A program made the position numbers and the translations under genes. Below are positions 1 to 7,582 of a DNA stretch of 49,986 nt, piece after piece. The stretch comes from an uncultured Collinsella sp. (GTDB lineage: Bacteria > Actinomycetota > Coriobacteriia > Coriobacteriales > Coriobacteriaceae), in contig UQKQ01000013.1 of the NCBI GenBank assembly GCA_900541645.1, positions 1 to 49,986 of the forward strand, given 5' to 3'. Within the stretch, counting starts at the first letter, position 1, and the number at the start of each line of letters is the position of its first letter. A model generated the notes under the pieces. It did no database searches, was not told where the DNA came from, and saw only the letters and a program-made list of their open reading frames with translations.

Positions 1-77
1 ACCCCGGAGGAGTTCCGGAATCAGGCCCTCGCGGCCTAGTCGCTATTTAGGGCGTCCAAGATTTGGGACGCAGTTCA
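1..77 (+). mobile_element. 3' end of an IS3-family-like element (transposase C-terminus plus right end)
   Basis: Frame 1 is open from the window edge to a TAG at 37-39 and reads TPEEFRNQALAA. A TPxEFR ending is typical of the integrase-core tail of IS3-family OrfB transposases. Positions 54-77 (GTCCAAGATTTGGGACGCAGTTCA) resemble an IS3-type right terminal inverted repeat ending in TCA. The rest of the element lies outside the window, so it may be intact or a remnant. Only 12 residues are visible, so the family call is an inference. Confidence 0.4.
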
Positions 78-113
78 TTTTCACTCTGGTTTTGCATTCC
101 TGGATAGATAGAA

Positions 114-147
114 AAGAAACCGCCTTCTCAAAAGAAAGCGGTTTCTT
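114..147. terminator. Bidirectional rho-independent terminator downstream of rpmB
   Basis: A perfect 10-bp inverted repeat (AAGAAACCGC at 114-123, GCGGTTTCTT at 138-147) encloses a 14-base loop. A-rich and T-rich tracts flank it, so it can end transcription from either side: rpmB on the minus strand and the IS-like end on the plus strand. Confidence 0.75.
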
Positions 148-213
148 ATAGTTCTATATGAACGCGAGGTCTTTGACCCGGAGAGTCCGAGGTACTTGTT
201 GGTAAGACCTTAT

Positions 214-402
214 TTAGGAGCGCGCAACCTTGCCAGACTTGAGGCAGGTGGAGCAAACGTTCATCTTGCGACGGTGACCATCGACGACGACGTAGACGCG
301 CTGGATGTTGGGGCGGAACTTACGGTTGGTGACGCGGTGAGAGTGGCTGATGGAGCGACCGGCAACGGGGTGCTTACCGCAAACTTCGCAAACTTTGGAC
401 AT
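214..402 (-). CDS. rpmB: 50S ribosomal protein L28
   Basis: A 62-residue protein of the large ribosomal subunit. It has the L28 signature: MSKVCEVCGKHPVAGRSISH at the N-terminus, then the RxF-x-PN segment and KKV-like basic stretches. Four cysteines (CEVC near residues 5-8, CSTC near residues 51-54) form the zinc-binding pair of the Cys+ L28 type. The start at 402 is chosen because AAGGAGGG lies 7 bases upstream; the reading frame extends 16 codons further but without an SD or homology. It is a lone minus-strand gene next to plus-strand operons. Confidence 0.95.
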   Translation of the reverse strand: MSKVCEVCGKHPVAGRSISHSHRVTNRKFRPNIQRVYVVVDGHRRKMNVCSTCLKSGKVARS

Positions 403-456
403 AACTGACCCTCCTTGGGCGACAAACGAACATGTCGCGTTAACAAACAAGCCTGA

Positions 457-462
457 ACTATA
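457..462 (-). promoter_or_regulatory. Candidate extended -10 of rpmB
   Basis: On the minus strand the sequence reads TGCTATAGT, a TATAGT hexamer with a TGn extension, about 55 bases upstream of the rpmB start. No convincing -35 is visible at 17 bases. The rest of 463-693 shows no gene. Confidence 0.35.
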
Positions 463-716
463 GCACAGAAGTTGCTCCCTGTGCGCAATCTACACAGAGA
501 TATTCCTCTTTTGGCGATAGTGCCCACGCTACGGCCCTGGACGTAGATCCGATTTGCGTGCAACAGAGGGGATTATGCCAGCTCGTGCGTGTGTTTTCAA
601 GCTCGTCCCACAAATATATATAGGTTTATGGAGCATTGGGCTCCGTTTACGGATTGCTCTGTATTTATGCTCGCAATTAAGCTCGAGGTTGGCTACACTA
701 TCCCTTGACCATTAAA

Positions 717-814
717 GGGGTACGAGATACCCACATGGAATTACATAGCTGCCAAAGAGCAGCCCTTCCTGTGGGTGTCTGGTCCGCTTTAAGCGGTCGG
801 GCATCTATTTTTTT
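717..814 (+). promoter_or_regulatory. pyr operon leader: PyrR-type attenuator (antiterminator/terminator pair)
   Basis: Three mutually exclusive folds can be drawn. The terminator pairs 773-789 with 791-806 (about 16 pairs, several G-U, one bulge) and is followed by seven Ts at 808-814. The antiterminator pairs 725-734 (AGATACCCAC) with 771-780 (GTGGGTGTCT) and uses the left terminator strand. A short hairpin 718-722/728-732 would sequester the antiterminator. The hairpin GCTG-CCAAAGAG-CAGC at 748-763 carries a loop close to the known PyrR-binding loop (CCAGAGAG). The leader sits directly before pyrR. The likely transcription start is near 705, from a weak TACACT at 694-699. The structures are read from sequence; control by PyrR and UMP is inferred. 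Confidence 0.6.
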
Positions 815-853
815 GACTGTGTCAGCAGTCAAGACATGTGAGGAAGGAGATCG

Positions 854-1438
854 ATGGGCACGACTTCCCCCAAGGCGGTCATCATGGACGAGACCGCCGT
901 CAATCGAGCGATGACCCGCATCGCGCACGAGATTCTCGAGCGCAACGAGGGCTGTGAAGACCTCGCTCTGGTCGGCATCGTCACGCGCGGCGACCTTCTG
1001 GCAAAGAAGCTCGCCGAGGAGATCAAGGAGATCGAGGGCGTCGACGTTCCGCTCGGCAGCCTGGACATCAGCTTCTACCGCGATGACTATGCGACCAATT
1101 TCGCTCCCGCGATCCACGCTACCAACATTCCCTTCAGCGTCGACGGCAAGCGCGTCGTGCTGGTGGACGACATCCTGTATACGGGCCGTACTATCCGCGC
1201 CGCTCTGGATGCCGTCATGGACCTGGGCCGTCCGAGCCGCATCGAGCTGGCAGTTCTCGTTGACCGCGGTCACCGTGAGCTCCCCATCTCGCCGGACTTT
1301 GTCGGCAAGAACGTTCCCTCGTCGCATGAGGAGAACGTGCACCTATATATGAAGGAAGTCGACGGCCACACCGCCGTCGAGATTAACGACGTCGCGCCGG
1401 GTTCCCACGTGGGCTCCGCGCCGCTGGGAGGTGAGTAG
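854..1438 (+). CDS. pyrR: Bifunctional pyr operon regulator / uracil phosphoribosyltransferase PyrR
   Basis: A 194-residue type I phosphoribosyltransferase-fold protein. The PRPP-binding loop VVLVDDILYTGRTI is at about residues 101-114, followed by the PyrR-typical VLVDRGHRELPI. In Bacillus, PyrR binds pyr mRNA in a UMP-dependent way and also has UPRTase activity. Here it is the first gene of the pyr operon and follows an attenuator-like leader, which fits an RNA-binding role. The SD AGGAAGGAG lies 5-6 bases before the ATG. The C-terminus runs about 10-15 residues past the usual end. Its stop overlaps the RBS of pyrB. Confidence 0.95.
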   Translation: MGTTSPKAVIMDETAVNRAMTRIAHEILERNEGCEDLALVGIVTRGDLLAKKLAEEIKEIEGVDVPLGSLDISFYRDDYATNFAPAIHATNIPFSVDGKRVVLVDDILYTGRTIRAALDAVMDLGRPSRIELAVLVDRGHRELPISPDFVGKNVPSSHEENVHLYMKEVDGHTAVEINDVAPGSHVGSAPLGGE

Positions 1439-1442
1439 TACC

Positions 1443-2387
1443 GTGGCGTTCAACCATAAGCACCTGATCGACATTACCGAGTACTCCGAAGAGGACATCA
1501 AGCTCATCCTCGAGACCGCCAAGGCGTTCTCCGAGGTCAATGAGCGTGCGATCAAGAAGGTCCCCACGCTCAAGGGCAAGACCATCGTCAACATGTTCAA
1601 CGAGCCTTCGACGCGCACCCGCAGCTCCTTCGAGCTCGCCGAGAAGCGTCTTTCGGCCGACAGCCTCAACTTTGGCGGCTCCTCGACCTCCACGGTCAAG
1701 GGCGAGAGCCTCGTCGACACCGTCGAGACCCTCAACGCCTACAAGATTGATTGCATCGTCGTTCGCGATAAGCACGCCGGTGCTCCCTACATCGTCACGC
1801 AGAACTCGCCCGCGAGCGTCATCTGCGCCGGCGACGGCAAGCACAACCATCCCACGCAGGCCCTGCTCGACCTGTACACCATCTGGGAGCACAAGGGCGA
1901 CTTCCACGGTCTTAAGGTCGCCGTCGTCGGCGATATCGCGCACTCCCGCGTCTGCGGCTCGCTGATCCCCGCCCTTAAGATCATGGGCTGCGAGACCTAC
2001 GCCGTCGCCCCCGGCACGCTGCTGCCGCCGGCGCCCGAGGTCCTGGGCTGCGACCACGTGACGAGCGACCTCGATTCGGTACTCCCCGAGCTGGACGTCG
2101 TCTACATGCTGCGCGTGCAGCAGGAGCGCCTCGAGGGCGCTCCGTTCCCGACCATTCGTGAGTATCACAAGCTCTTCGGCCTGACCAAGGACCGCGAGAA
2201 GCTCATGAAGCCCGATGCGATCATCTGCCACCCGGGCCCCATCAACCGCGGCGTCGAGTTCGACTCCTATATGGCCGACCACCCGCAACGCTCCGTCATC
2301 CTGGAGCAGGTCTACGCCGGTATCTGCGTGCGTATGGCTATCCTGTATCTGCTGCTTGGAGGTGCCGATAATGGCCTTGCTTCTTAA
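1443..2387 (+). CDS. pyrB: Aspartate carbamoyltransferase catalytic subunit
   Basis: Second step of UMP synthesis: carbamoyl phosphate plus aspartate gives carbamoyl aspartate. The 314-residue protein carries the carbamoyl-phosphate motif STRTRSSF near residue 55 and HPTQALLD near residue 135, plus CHPGPINRGVE near the C-terminus. GTG at 1443 is preferred because GGGAGGTGAG (1426-1435) is 7 bases upstream; the in-frame GTG at 1431 lies inside that SD. No pyrI regulatory subunit is present, so the enzyme is probably the stand-alone Gram-positive trimer. The gene overlaps pyrC by 17 bases. Confidence 0.95.
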   Translation: MAFNHKHLIDITEYSEEDIKLILETAKAFSEVNERAIKKVPTLKGKTIVNMFNEPSTRTRSSFELAEKRLSADSLNFGGSSTSTVKGESLVDTVETLNAYKIDCIVVRDKHAGAPYIVTQNSPASVICAGDGKHNHPTQALLDLYTIWEHKGDFHGLKVAVVGDIAHSRVCGSLIPALKIMGCETYAVAPGTLLPPAPEVLGCDHVTSDLDSVLPELDVVYMLRVQQERLEGAPFPTIREYHKLFGLTKDREKLMKPDAIICHPGPINRGVEFDSYMADHPQRSVILEQVYAGICVRMAILYLLLGGADNGLAS

Positions 2388-3660
2388 GAATGCCCACGTC
2401 GTCGATCCGTCCGTCGAGCTTGACGGTGTCGTCGACGTCCTGATCGACGGTGACAAGATCGCCGAGGTCGGCGAGAACATCGCCGCCGAGGGAGCCGAGG
2501 TCCGCGACCTTTCCGGCAAGTATCTCGTCCCCGGCCTGGTGGATATGCACGTGCATCTGCGCGAGCCTGGCTACGAGGTCAAAGAGGACATCGAGAGCGG
2601 CACTCGCGCAGCTGCCAAGGGCGGCTTTACCGGTGTGTGCTCCATGCCCAACACCGATCCCGTCACCGATAACGGCACCGTCGTGGAGTTCGTCAAGTCC
2701 CGCGCTGCCGAGGTCGGCCACTGCCGCGTCTATCCGTCGGGCGCCATGACCCGCGGTCTTAAGGGCGAGGCCATGTCCGAGATGGGCGATATGGTCGCCC
2801 ACGGCGCCGTCGCCTTCACCGACGATGGTCGCGGCGTGCAGGGCGCGGGCATGCTCCGTCGCTGCATGGACTACGGCAAGATGTTCGGCAAGGTCTTTAT
2901 GAGCCACTGCCAGGACGAGGATCTGGTCGGCCACGGCCAGATCAACGAGGGCAAGGTCTCGACCCGTCTGGCCCTCGAGGGTTGGCCGGCCGCCGGCGAG
3001 GAGCTTCAGATTGCCCGCGACATCGAGATTGCCAAGCTGACCGGTGCCAAGCTGCACATCCAGCACATCTCCACCGCTCATGGCCTGGAGCTCGTGCGTG
3101 CCGGTAAGGCTGCCGGTGTCCAGGTGACCTGCGAGGCCACCCCGCACCACATGTTCCTGACCGAGAACGACCTGGACGAGACCTACAACACCTCGCTCAA
3201 GGTCAATCCGCCGCTGCGCACTGACGAGGATGCCGAGGCCATCCGTCAGGGTGTCATCGACGGTACCGTCGACGCTATCGTTACCGACCACGCTCCCCAC
3301 ACCCCGTGGGAGAAGGCCCGCGAGTTCGAGCTCGCGCCCTTTGGAATGATTGGCCTCGAGACTTCGCTGTCGCTCGTGCTCACTGAGCTGGTCAACACGG
3401 GCAAGATGAGCGTGAGCCGCATGGTCGAGCTCATGGCCATCAAGCCGCGTGAGATTCTGGGCCTCGATCAGGTTCAGGTCAAGGCGGGCTCTGTCGCCGA
3501 CCTGACCGTGTTCGACCCCTCCGCAACCTGGACGGTTGGCGAGGACGGTTACGAGTCGCGCGCCGAGAACTCCGGTTTTGCCGGCCGCACGCTCACCGGT
3601 CGTGCCACCGATGTATTTGTCGGCGGTAAACAGACGCTTGCCGACGGCTGCATCTGCTAG
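2371..3660 (+). CDS. pyrC: Dihydroorotase
   Basis: Third step of UMP synthesis: cyclises carbamoyl aspartate to dihydroorotate. The 429-residue amidohydrolase has the metal motif DMHVHLREPG near residue 60, HIQHIS, CEATPHH and the catalytic DAIVTDHAPH near residue 305. This is the class I dihydroorotase pattern shared with allantoinases; operon position fixes the function. The ATG at 2371 lies inside the 3' end of pyrB, with TTGGAGG about 8 bases upstream, so translation is probably coupled. An open frame extends further upstream but only across pyrB. Confidence 0.95.
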   Translation: MALLLKNAHVVDPSVELDGVVDVLIDGDKIAEVGENIAAEGAEVRDLSGKYLVPGLVDMHVHLREPGYEVKEDIESGTRAAAKGGFTGVCSMPNTDPVTDNGTVVEFVKSRAAEVGHCRVYPSGAMTRGLKGEAMSEMGDMVAHGAVAFTDDGRGVQGAGMLRRCMDYGKMFGKVFMSHCQDEDLVGHGQINEGKVSTRLALEGWPAAGEELQIARDIEIAKLTGAKLHIQHISTAHGLELVRAGKAAGVQVTCEATPHHMFLTENDLDETYNTSLKVNPPLRTDEDAEAIRQGVIDGTVDAIVTDHAPHTPWEKAREFELAPFGMIGLETSLSLVLTELVNTGKMSVSRMVELMAIKPREILGLDQVQVKAGSVADLTVFDPSATWTVGEDGYESRAENSGFAGRTLTGRATDVFVGGKQTLADGCIC

Positions 3661-3680
3661 CATAGCCTTATCGCTTTTGT

Positions 3681-3705
3681 GCGCGGCGCCCTTGCGGTGC
3701 CGCGC
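3681..3705 (+). terminator. Stem-loop between pyrC and pyrK
   Basis: GCGCGGCGCC pairs with GGTGCCGCGC (10 bp, one G-U) around a 5-base loop, followed by TTTCTGTTCGTTT. It resembles an intrinsic terminator or a partial processing signal in the 92-base gap between pyrC and pyrK. It may set different expression levels within the operon. Confidence 0.5.
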
Positions 3706-3752
3706 TTTCTGTTCGTTTAGACCATGCAACCGCATGGGGGATTGGAGCGTCT

Positions 3753-4544
3753 ATGCCCACACCTTCCACTGCACGCATGCACGACTTCGAGGTCGTCTCG
3801 AACCGGGAGATCGCCGACGGCATCTTCTCGCTCGTTATCTCGGCCCCCAAGCTTGCAAGTGCGCTCAAGCCCGGTCAGTTTGTGAACATCGCCGTCCCCG
3901 GCGATGCGTCTTCTCTGCTTCGTGTGCCCTTGAGTTTCTACCGCGCCGACGCCGAGGCCGGCACCGTCGAGCTGTGGTACGCCATCGTGGGCGACGATAC
4001 CCGCCGTTTGTCCCAGATGGGCCCTGGCTCCACCTCTAACCTGTTGGGCCCCGGTGGCCGTGGCTGGATGGTACCCGAGGGCACCAGGAAGGCACTGCTC
4101 GTCGCCGGTGGCATCGGCGTTCCGCCTGTGCTGTGTCTTGCCGGCATGCTTGCCGAGCAGGGTGTTGATATGGACGTGTGCCTGGGCTTTGGCACCGCTT
4201 CCAAGGCCGTGGGTGTCGATGAGTTCCGTGCGCTGGGCGCCACGGTTAACGTGTGCACCGACGACGGTTCGCTCGGCACGCACGGTTTTTGCACCGATCC
4301 GGCAGCCGAGCTGCTTGGAGAGGGCGGCTACGACTACGTCGCCAGCTGCGGCCCCGCCGTCATGATGAAGAAGGTCGCCGCCGCTGCCGCCGAGGCCGGT
4401 GTGTACTGCGAGGTGTCGCTCGAACGCATGATGAGCTGTGGCTTTGGCGCCTGCAACACCTGCAATGTCGAGACGGTCGACGGTATGAAGGGTGCTTGTA
4501 TGTGCGGCCCCGTGTTCGATGCTTCCAAGGTGGTGGTCTTCTAG
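3753..4544 (+). CDS. pyrK: Dihydroorotate dehydrogenase electron-transfer subunit
   Basis: The FAD and [2Fe-2S] subunit that passes electrons from PyrD (class 1B) to NAD+. The 263-residue protein has the FAD-binding RVPLSFYR motif near residue 56, the NAD-binding GGIGVPP near residue 119, and a C-terminal cysteine cluster CGFGACNTC ... CMCGPVF (about residues 228-252) that ligates the iron-sulfur cluster. The order pyrK-pyrD is typical of NAD-dependent DHODH. The ATG at 3753 follows GATTGGAGCG. The stop overlaps the proposed pyrD start. Confidence 0.94.
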   Translation: MPTPSTARMHDFEVVSNREIADGIFSLVISAPKLASALKPGQFVNIAVPGDASSLLRVPLSFYRADAEAGTVELWYAIVGDDTRRLSQMGPGSTSNLLGPGGRGWMVPEGTRKALLVAGGIGVPPVLCLAGMLAEQGVDMDVCLGFGTASKAVGVDEFRALGATVNVCTDDGSLGTHGFCTDPAAELLGEGGYDYVASCGPAVMMKKVAAAAAEAGVYCEVSLERMMSCGFGACNTCNVETVDGMKGACMCGPVFDASKVVVF

Positions 4545-5467
4545 TGGGTACCGTGAACATGGCCGTCGATTTCGGCGGCGTCAAGATGCAGAACCCCATT
4601 AACACCGCAGCCGGTACCTTTGGCTACGGTTGGCAGTTCCAGAACTTCTTTGATGTTTCCCAGCTGGGCGCCATCACCACCAAGGGTTGCGCTGCCGAGC
4701 CCTGGCCCGGCAATCCCGCGCCCCGCATGGCCGAGATTCCCGGCGGTATGATCAACTCCGTGGGTCTTCAGAACCCCGGCGTGGCCGCCTTTGCCCGCGA
4801 GTCCGGTCCGTGGCTCGAACAGCTGTCCAAGGACGGCTGCCAGGTCATCTGTCAGGTTGCCGGTCACTCCGTTGACGAGTTTGTCCGCGCACTCGAGATG
4901 TATGTCGAGCTGTGCCCCTGGGCTGCCGGCTACGAGATCAACGTGAGCTGCCCTAATATCGCCGCCGGCGGTGCCGCCATGGGCTCCACGCCCGAGGGCG
5001 CCTCTTCCGTTATGGCTGCTTGCCGCAAGGTGACCGATAAGCCGCTGTTCGTGAAGATGGCGCCGGTCAACGTCGCCGAGATCGCCAAGGCCCTCGAGGC
5101 TGCCGGCGCCGACGGCCTTTCGGTCATCAACTCCATCCAGGGCATGGCCATCGACGTCCATACTCGCAAGTCCCGCGTGGCCAAGCCCAAGGGCGGCCTT
5201 TCGGGCCCGCTGTGCCACCACATCGCCGTGCGCATGGTCTGGGAGGTTGCCCAGGCCGTCGATATCCCCATCAACGGTGTCGGCGGTGTCATGACTGGCG
5301 AGGATGCGGCTGAGTTTATCCTGGCCGGCGCCACCTGCGTGTCGGTCGGCATGGCCAACTTCGTCGATCCGTGCGCTTCGCTTAAGATCGCGCATGAGCT
5401 CGAGGCCTGGGCCGAGTCCCAGGGCGTAAAGGACATCAACGAGCTGGTGGGTGCTTTCGAATGCTAG
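4544..5467 (+). CDS. pyrD: Dihydroorotate dehydrogenase (NAD+), catalytic subunit, class 1B
   Basis: Oxidises dihydroorotate to orotate using FMN; partner of PyrK. The 307-residue TIM barrel has the INVSCPN motif (catalytic Cys near residue 134) and the FMN-phosphate region INGVGGV-MTGEDA. GTG 4544 gives a TAGTG overlap with pyrK and has AAGGTGG about 10 bases upstream. GTG 4553 and ATG 4559 are in-frame alternatives and cannot be excluded. The 3' end overlaps the pyrF start by 7 bases. Confidence 0.93.
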   Translation: MGTVNMAVDFGGVKMQNPINTAAGTFGYGWQFQNFFDVSQLGAITTKGCAAEPWPGNPAPRMAEIPGGMINSVGLQNPGVAAFARESGPWLEQLSKDGCQVICQVAGHSVDEFVRALEMYVELCPWAAGYEINVSCPNIAAGGAAMGSTPEGASSVMAACRKVTDKPLFVKMAPVNVAEIAKALEAAGADGLSVINSIQGMAIDVHTRKSRVAKPKGGLSGPLCHHIAVRMVWEVAQAVDIPINGVGGVMTGEDAAEFILAGATCVSVGMANFVDPCASLKIAHELEAWAESQGVKDINELVGAFEC

Positions 5468-6177
5468 AGAATGATGCCCGCGACCGTGTTATCGTCGCCC
5501 TCGACTGCGACCGTGAGCGCGCGCTCGAGCTCGCCCACGAGCTTTCGGGCCATGCCGCCTGGCTCAAGGTCGGCATGACGCTCTATTACGCTGAGGGTCC
5601 CCAGATCGTCAAGACCTTTAAGGACCTTGGCTTTAAGGTCTTCCTCGACCTTAAGTTCCATGACATTCCGCATCAGGTGCGCGGCGCTGCCCGCTCGGCC
5701 TCGCTTGCCGGTGCCGACCTGCTTTCGGTCCACGGCCTGGGCTCGGGTGCTATGCTCGCTGCCTGCCGCGAGGGTGCCGAGGAGGCGCGTGAGGACCGCG
5801 CCAAGCTCGTCGCCATCACCGTGCTCACGAGCATGAATCAGGATGCCTTGAGCGAGATCGGCGTCGAGTCTCCCGTGGCCGAGGAGGCCGCCCGCTTGGC
5901 AAAGCTTGCTCAGGCCAATGGCATCGACGGCATCGTGTGCTCGCCGATGGAGGCTCACGACATGCGTGAGCTGCTGGGTCCTGATGCCCTGATCGTGACT
6001 CCGGGTGTGCGTCCGGTGGGTGCCGCCCTTGGTGACCAGTCCCGCGTGGCGACGCCTTCCCAGGCTATCGAGCGTGGCGCAAGCCACATTGTGGTGGGCC
6101 GTCCCATCACCGGTGCCGACGATCCGGTTGCCGCCTTTGACGCCATCGTCGCCGAGCTGGTCGAAAACGTCGCGTAA
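5461..6177 (+). CDS. pyrF: Orotidine 5'-phosphate decarboxylase
   Basis: Last step of UMP synthesis: decarboxylates OMP. The 238-residue protein shows the class I catalytic motif FLDLKFHDIPHQ (Asp-x-Lys-x-x-Asp) near residue 61, an N-terminal IVALDCD and the C-terminal phosphate loop VVGRPITGADDP. It starts inside the end of pyrD, which implies translational coupling. pyrE is not in the window. Confidence 0.95.
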   Translation: MLENDARDRVIVALDCDRERALELAHELSGHAAWLKVGMTLYYAEGPQIVKTFKDLGFKVFLDLKFHDIPHQVRGAARSASLAGADLLSVHGLGSGAMLAACREGAEEAREDRAKLVAITVLTSMNQDALSEIGVESPVAEEAARLAKLAQANGIDGIVCSPMEAHDMRELLGPDALIVTPGVRPVGAALGDQSRVATPSQAIERGASHIVVGRPITGADDPVAAFDAIVAELVENVA

Positions 6178-6222
6178 AAGATTCCCCTAAGTCACCACTT
6201 TTGGGTCTCATTAGCACAAAAT

Positions 6223-6280
6223 AGCCCCTGTGCCTGCGTAAACTTTCCCATCCTTTGTGTGGAATCGCAGGTCAGGGGCT
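6223..6280. terminator. Imperfect inverted repeat after pyrF
   Basis: AGCCCCTGTGCCTGCG (6223-6238) pairs almost completely with CGCAGGTCAGGGGCT (6266-6280) around a 27-base loop. It lies 45 bases after the pyrF stop, with only a weak T tract. It is a likely 3'-end structure or terminator of the pyr operon. Confidence 0.4.
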
Positions 6281-6299
6281 TAACTTTGGGCGCAGTATA

Positions 6300-6328
6300 T
6301 TGCACTTTTTGCGGGTATCGTCTAACCT
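6300..6328 (+). promoter_or_regulatory. Promoter upstream of mihF
   Basis: TTGCAC at 6300-6305 and TAACCT at 6323-6328 are separated by exactly 17 bases. A start near 6335 would give a leader of about 80 bases containing the hairpin at 6344-6375. Confidence 0.5.
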
Positions 6329-6343
6329 ATGGAGCCGCGATTA

Positions 6344-6375
6344 GGCATTTTGTACGTTCTACGTGCTAAAATGCC
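6344..6375 (+). other. Hairpin in the mihF 5' leader
   Basis: GGCATTTT (6344-6351) pairs with AAAATGCC (6368-6375), with an inner ACGT-TCT-ACGT stem. It lies between the promoter and the SD of mihF. It could be an mRNA structure or a DNA operator; nothing in the sequence decides between them. Confidence 0.4.
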
Positions 6376-6416
6376 AATTATTGAATCAGATATAACCCAA
6401 CTATTTGGAGGTACGA

Positions 6417-6725
6417 ATGGCACTCCCTCAGCTTACCGACGAGCAGCGCAAGCAGGCTCTTGAGAAGGCTGCCGCCGCACGTCACGCCCGCGCTGAGCTT
6501 CGCGAGCAGATCAAGAAGGGCGAGAAGTCCCTCGAGTCCGTGCTCAACTCCGATGACCCCATCGCTTCCCGCATGAAGGTTTCCACCCTCATCGAGTCTC
6601 TCCCCGGTTATGGCAAGGCCAAGGCCGCCAAGATCATGGAGGAGCTCGGTATCTCCGCTACTCGTCGCGTCCAGGGCCTCGGCGTCCGTCAGCGCGAGCA
6701 GCTCCTCGAGCAGCTGACCAAATAA
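6417..6725 (+). CDS. mihF: Integration host factor, actinobacterial type (mIHF)
   Basis: A 102-residue basic nucleoid protein of the mIHF family, named for the mycobacteriophage L5 host factor. It has an N-terminal helix rich in Ala/Arg/Lys and a helix-two-turn-helix DNA-binding part with LIESLPGYGKAKAAKIMEELGI, which resembles ribosomal S13. ATG 6417 is chosen because GGAGG sits 5 bases upstream; an in-frame ATG at 6405 lacks an SD. The order mihF-gmk-rpoZ is an actinobacterial hallmark and supports the taxonomic guess. Confidence 0.93.
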   Translation: MALPQLTDEQRKQALEKAAAARHARAELREQIKKGEKSLESVLNSDDPIASRMKVSTLIESLPGYGKAKAAKIMEELGISATRRVQGLGVRQREQLLEQLTK

Positions 6726-7295
6726 GTGAGCGCTCAGGATTCCAAGCTCTTTGTGATTTCTGGACCGTCAGGCGCAGGCAAGGGTACGCTCGTCACTCGT
6801 GTGCGCGAGCGCCGCTCGAACCTGGGTCTGACGGTTTCGGCTACCACGCGAGCACCACGCAAAGGTGAGGTCGACGGCGTCAACTACTTTTTTCTGACGC
6901 GCGAGGAGTTCGACCGCCGCGTGGCAAACGGTGAGTTTGTTGAGTGGGCCGAGGTCCACGGTAACTGCTACGGCACGTTGGTGAGCGAGGTCACATCCAA
7001 GCTCGCCTCGGGCTCGTCTCTGATTTTGGAGATCGATGTCCAGGGCGCCCTGCAGGTGAAGGAGCGTTTCCCCGAGGCCGTGCTGATCTTTATCAAGCCG
7101 CCTTCGCTTGAGGTACTCCGCGAGCGTCTGGTCGGTCGCGGTACCGAGACGCCCGAGACGATTGAGCTGCGTATGGCAAACGCCGCCGATGAGCTTGCCC
7201 TTGCCGACCGCTACGACGACGTCGTGGTGAATGACGATCTCGACCGCGCGACCGATGAGCTCGTTCGCGTTCTCGATATGCATGAAAGGATCTGA
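6726..7295 (+). CDS. gmk: Guanylate kinase
   Basis: Phosphorylates GMP to GDP with ATP. The 189-residue protein has the P-loop GPSGAGKG at residues 13-20 and the GMP-binding stretch SATTRAPRKGEVDGVNYFF. The GTG start follows the mihF stop with no gap, and the SD is weak, so translation probably depends on mihF. The frame covers the usual length of the family. Confidence 0.95.
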   Translation: MSAQDSKLFVISGPSGAGKGTLVTRVRERRSNLGLTVSATTRAPRKGEVDGVNYFFLTREEFDRRVANGEFVEWAEVHGNCYGTLVSEVTSKLASGSSLILEIDVQGALQVKERFPEAVLIFIKPPSLEVLRERLVGRGTETPETIELRMANAADELALADRYDDVVVNDDLDRATDELVRVLDMHERI

Positions 7296-7300
7296 GGTCC

Positions 7301-7582
7301 GTGTCCGTTGTAAAGCCTTGCATTGACGATCTTCTGGAGAAGACCGATCACAACCGCTTCCTGCTCGCTTCGCTTGCCTCCAAGCGCGCCTGCGACATCA
7401 ATAGCATGCTGCGTGGCCAGCACAACCGCGTGCTTGCCGTCCAGGATGTCGATGACATCACCATCGGGCTTTCCGGTGCCGATACCATCTCGATGGCTAT
7501 GGACGAGATTGTCGACGGTGACATCTCTTACGACGAGGCCCGTTACGAGAAGGCGCTTGGCCACAAGGTTGCTGAAGCCTAA
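7301..7582 (+). CDS. rpoZ: RNA polymerase omega subunit
   Basis: A 93-residue accessory subunit that helps fold and assemble beta-prime. It shows the omega pattern: an N-terminal P-x-IDDLL, then RFLLASLASKRACDIN and a variable acidic tail (DEARYEKAL). The GTG start follows AAAGGATCTGAGG. It lies directly behind gmk, as in many bacteria. Confidence 0.92.
   Translation: MSVVKPCIDDLLEKTDHNRFLLASLASKRACDINSMLRGQHNRVLAVQDVDDITIGLSGADTISMAMDEIVDGDISYDEARYEKALGHKVAEA

Noticed and set aside
1..213. tRNA-like stretches near the window start
   Set aside because: No T-loop consensus or cloverleaf can be drawn; the sequence is better explained by an IS end and a terminator.
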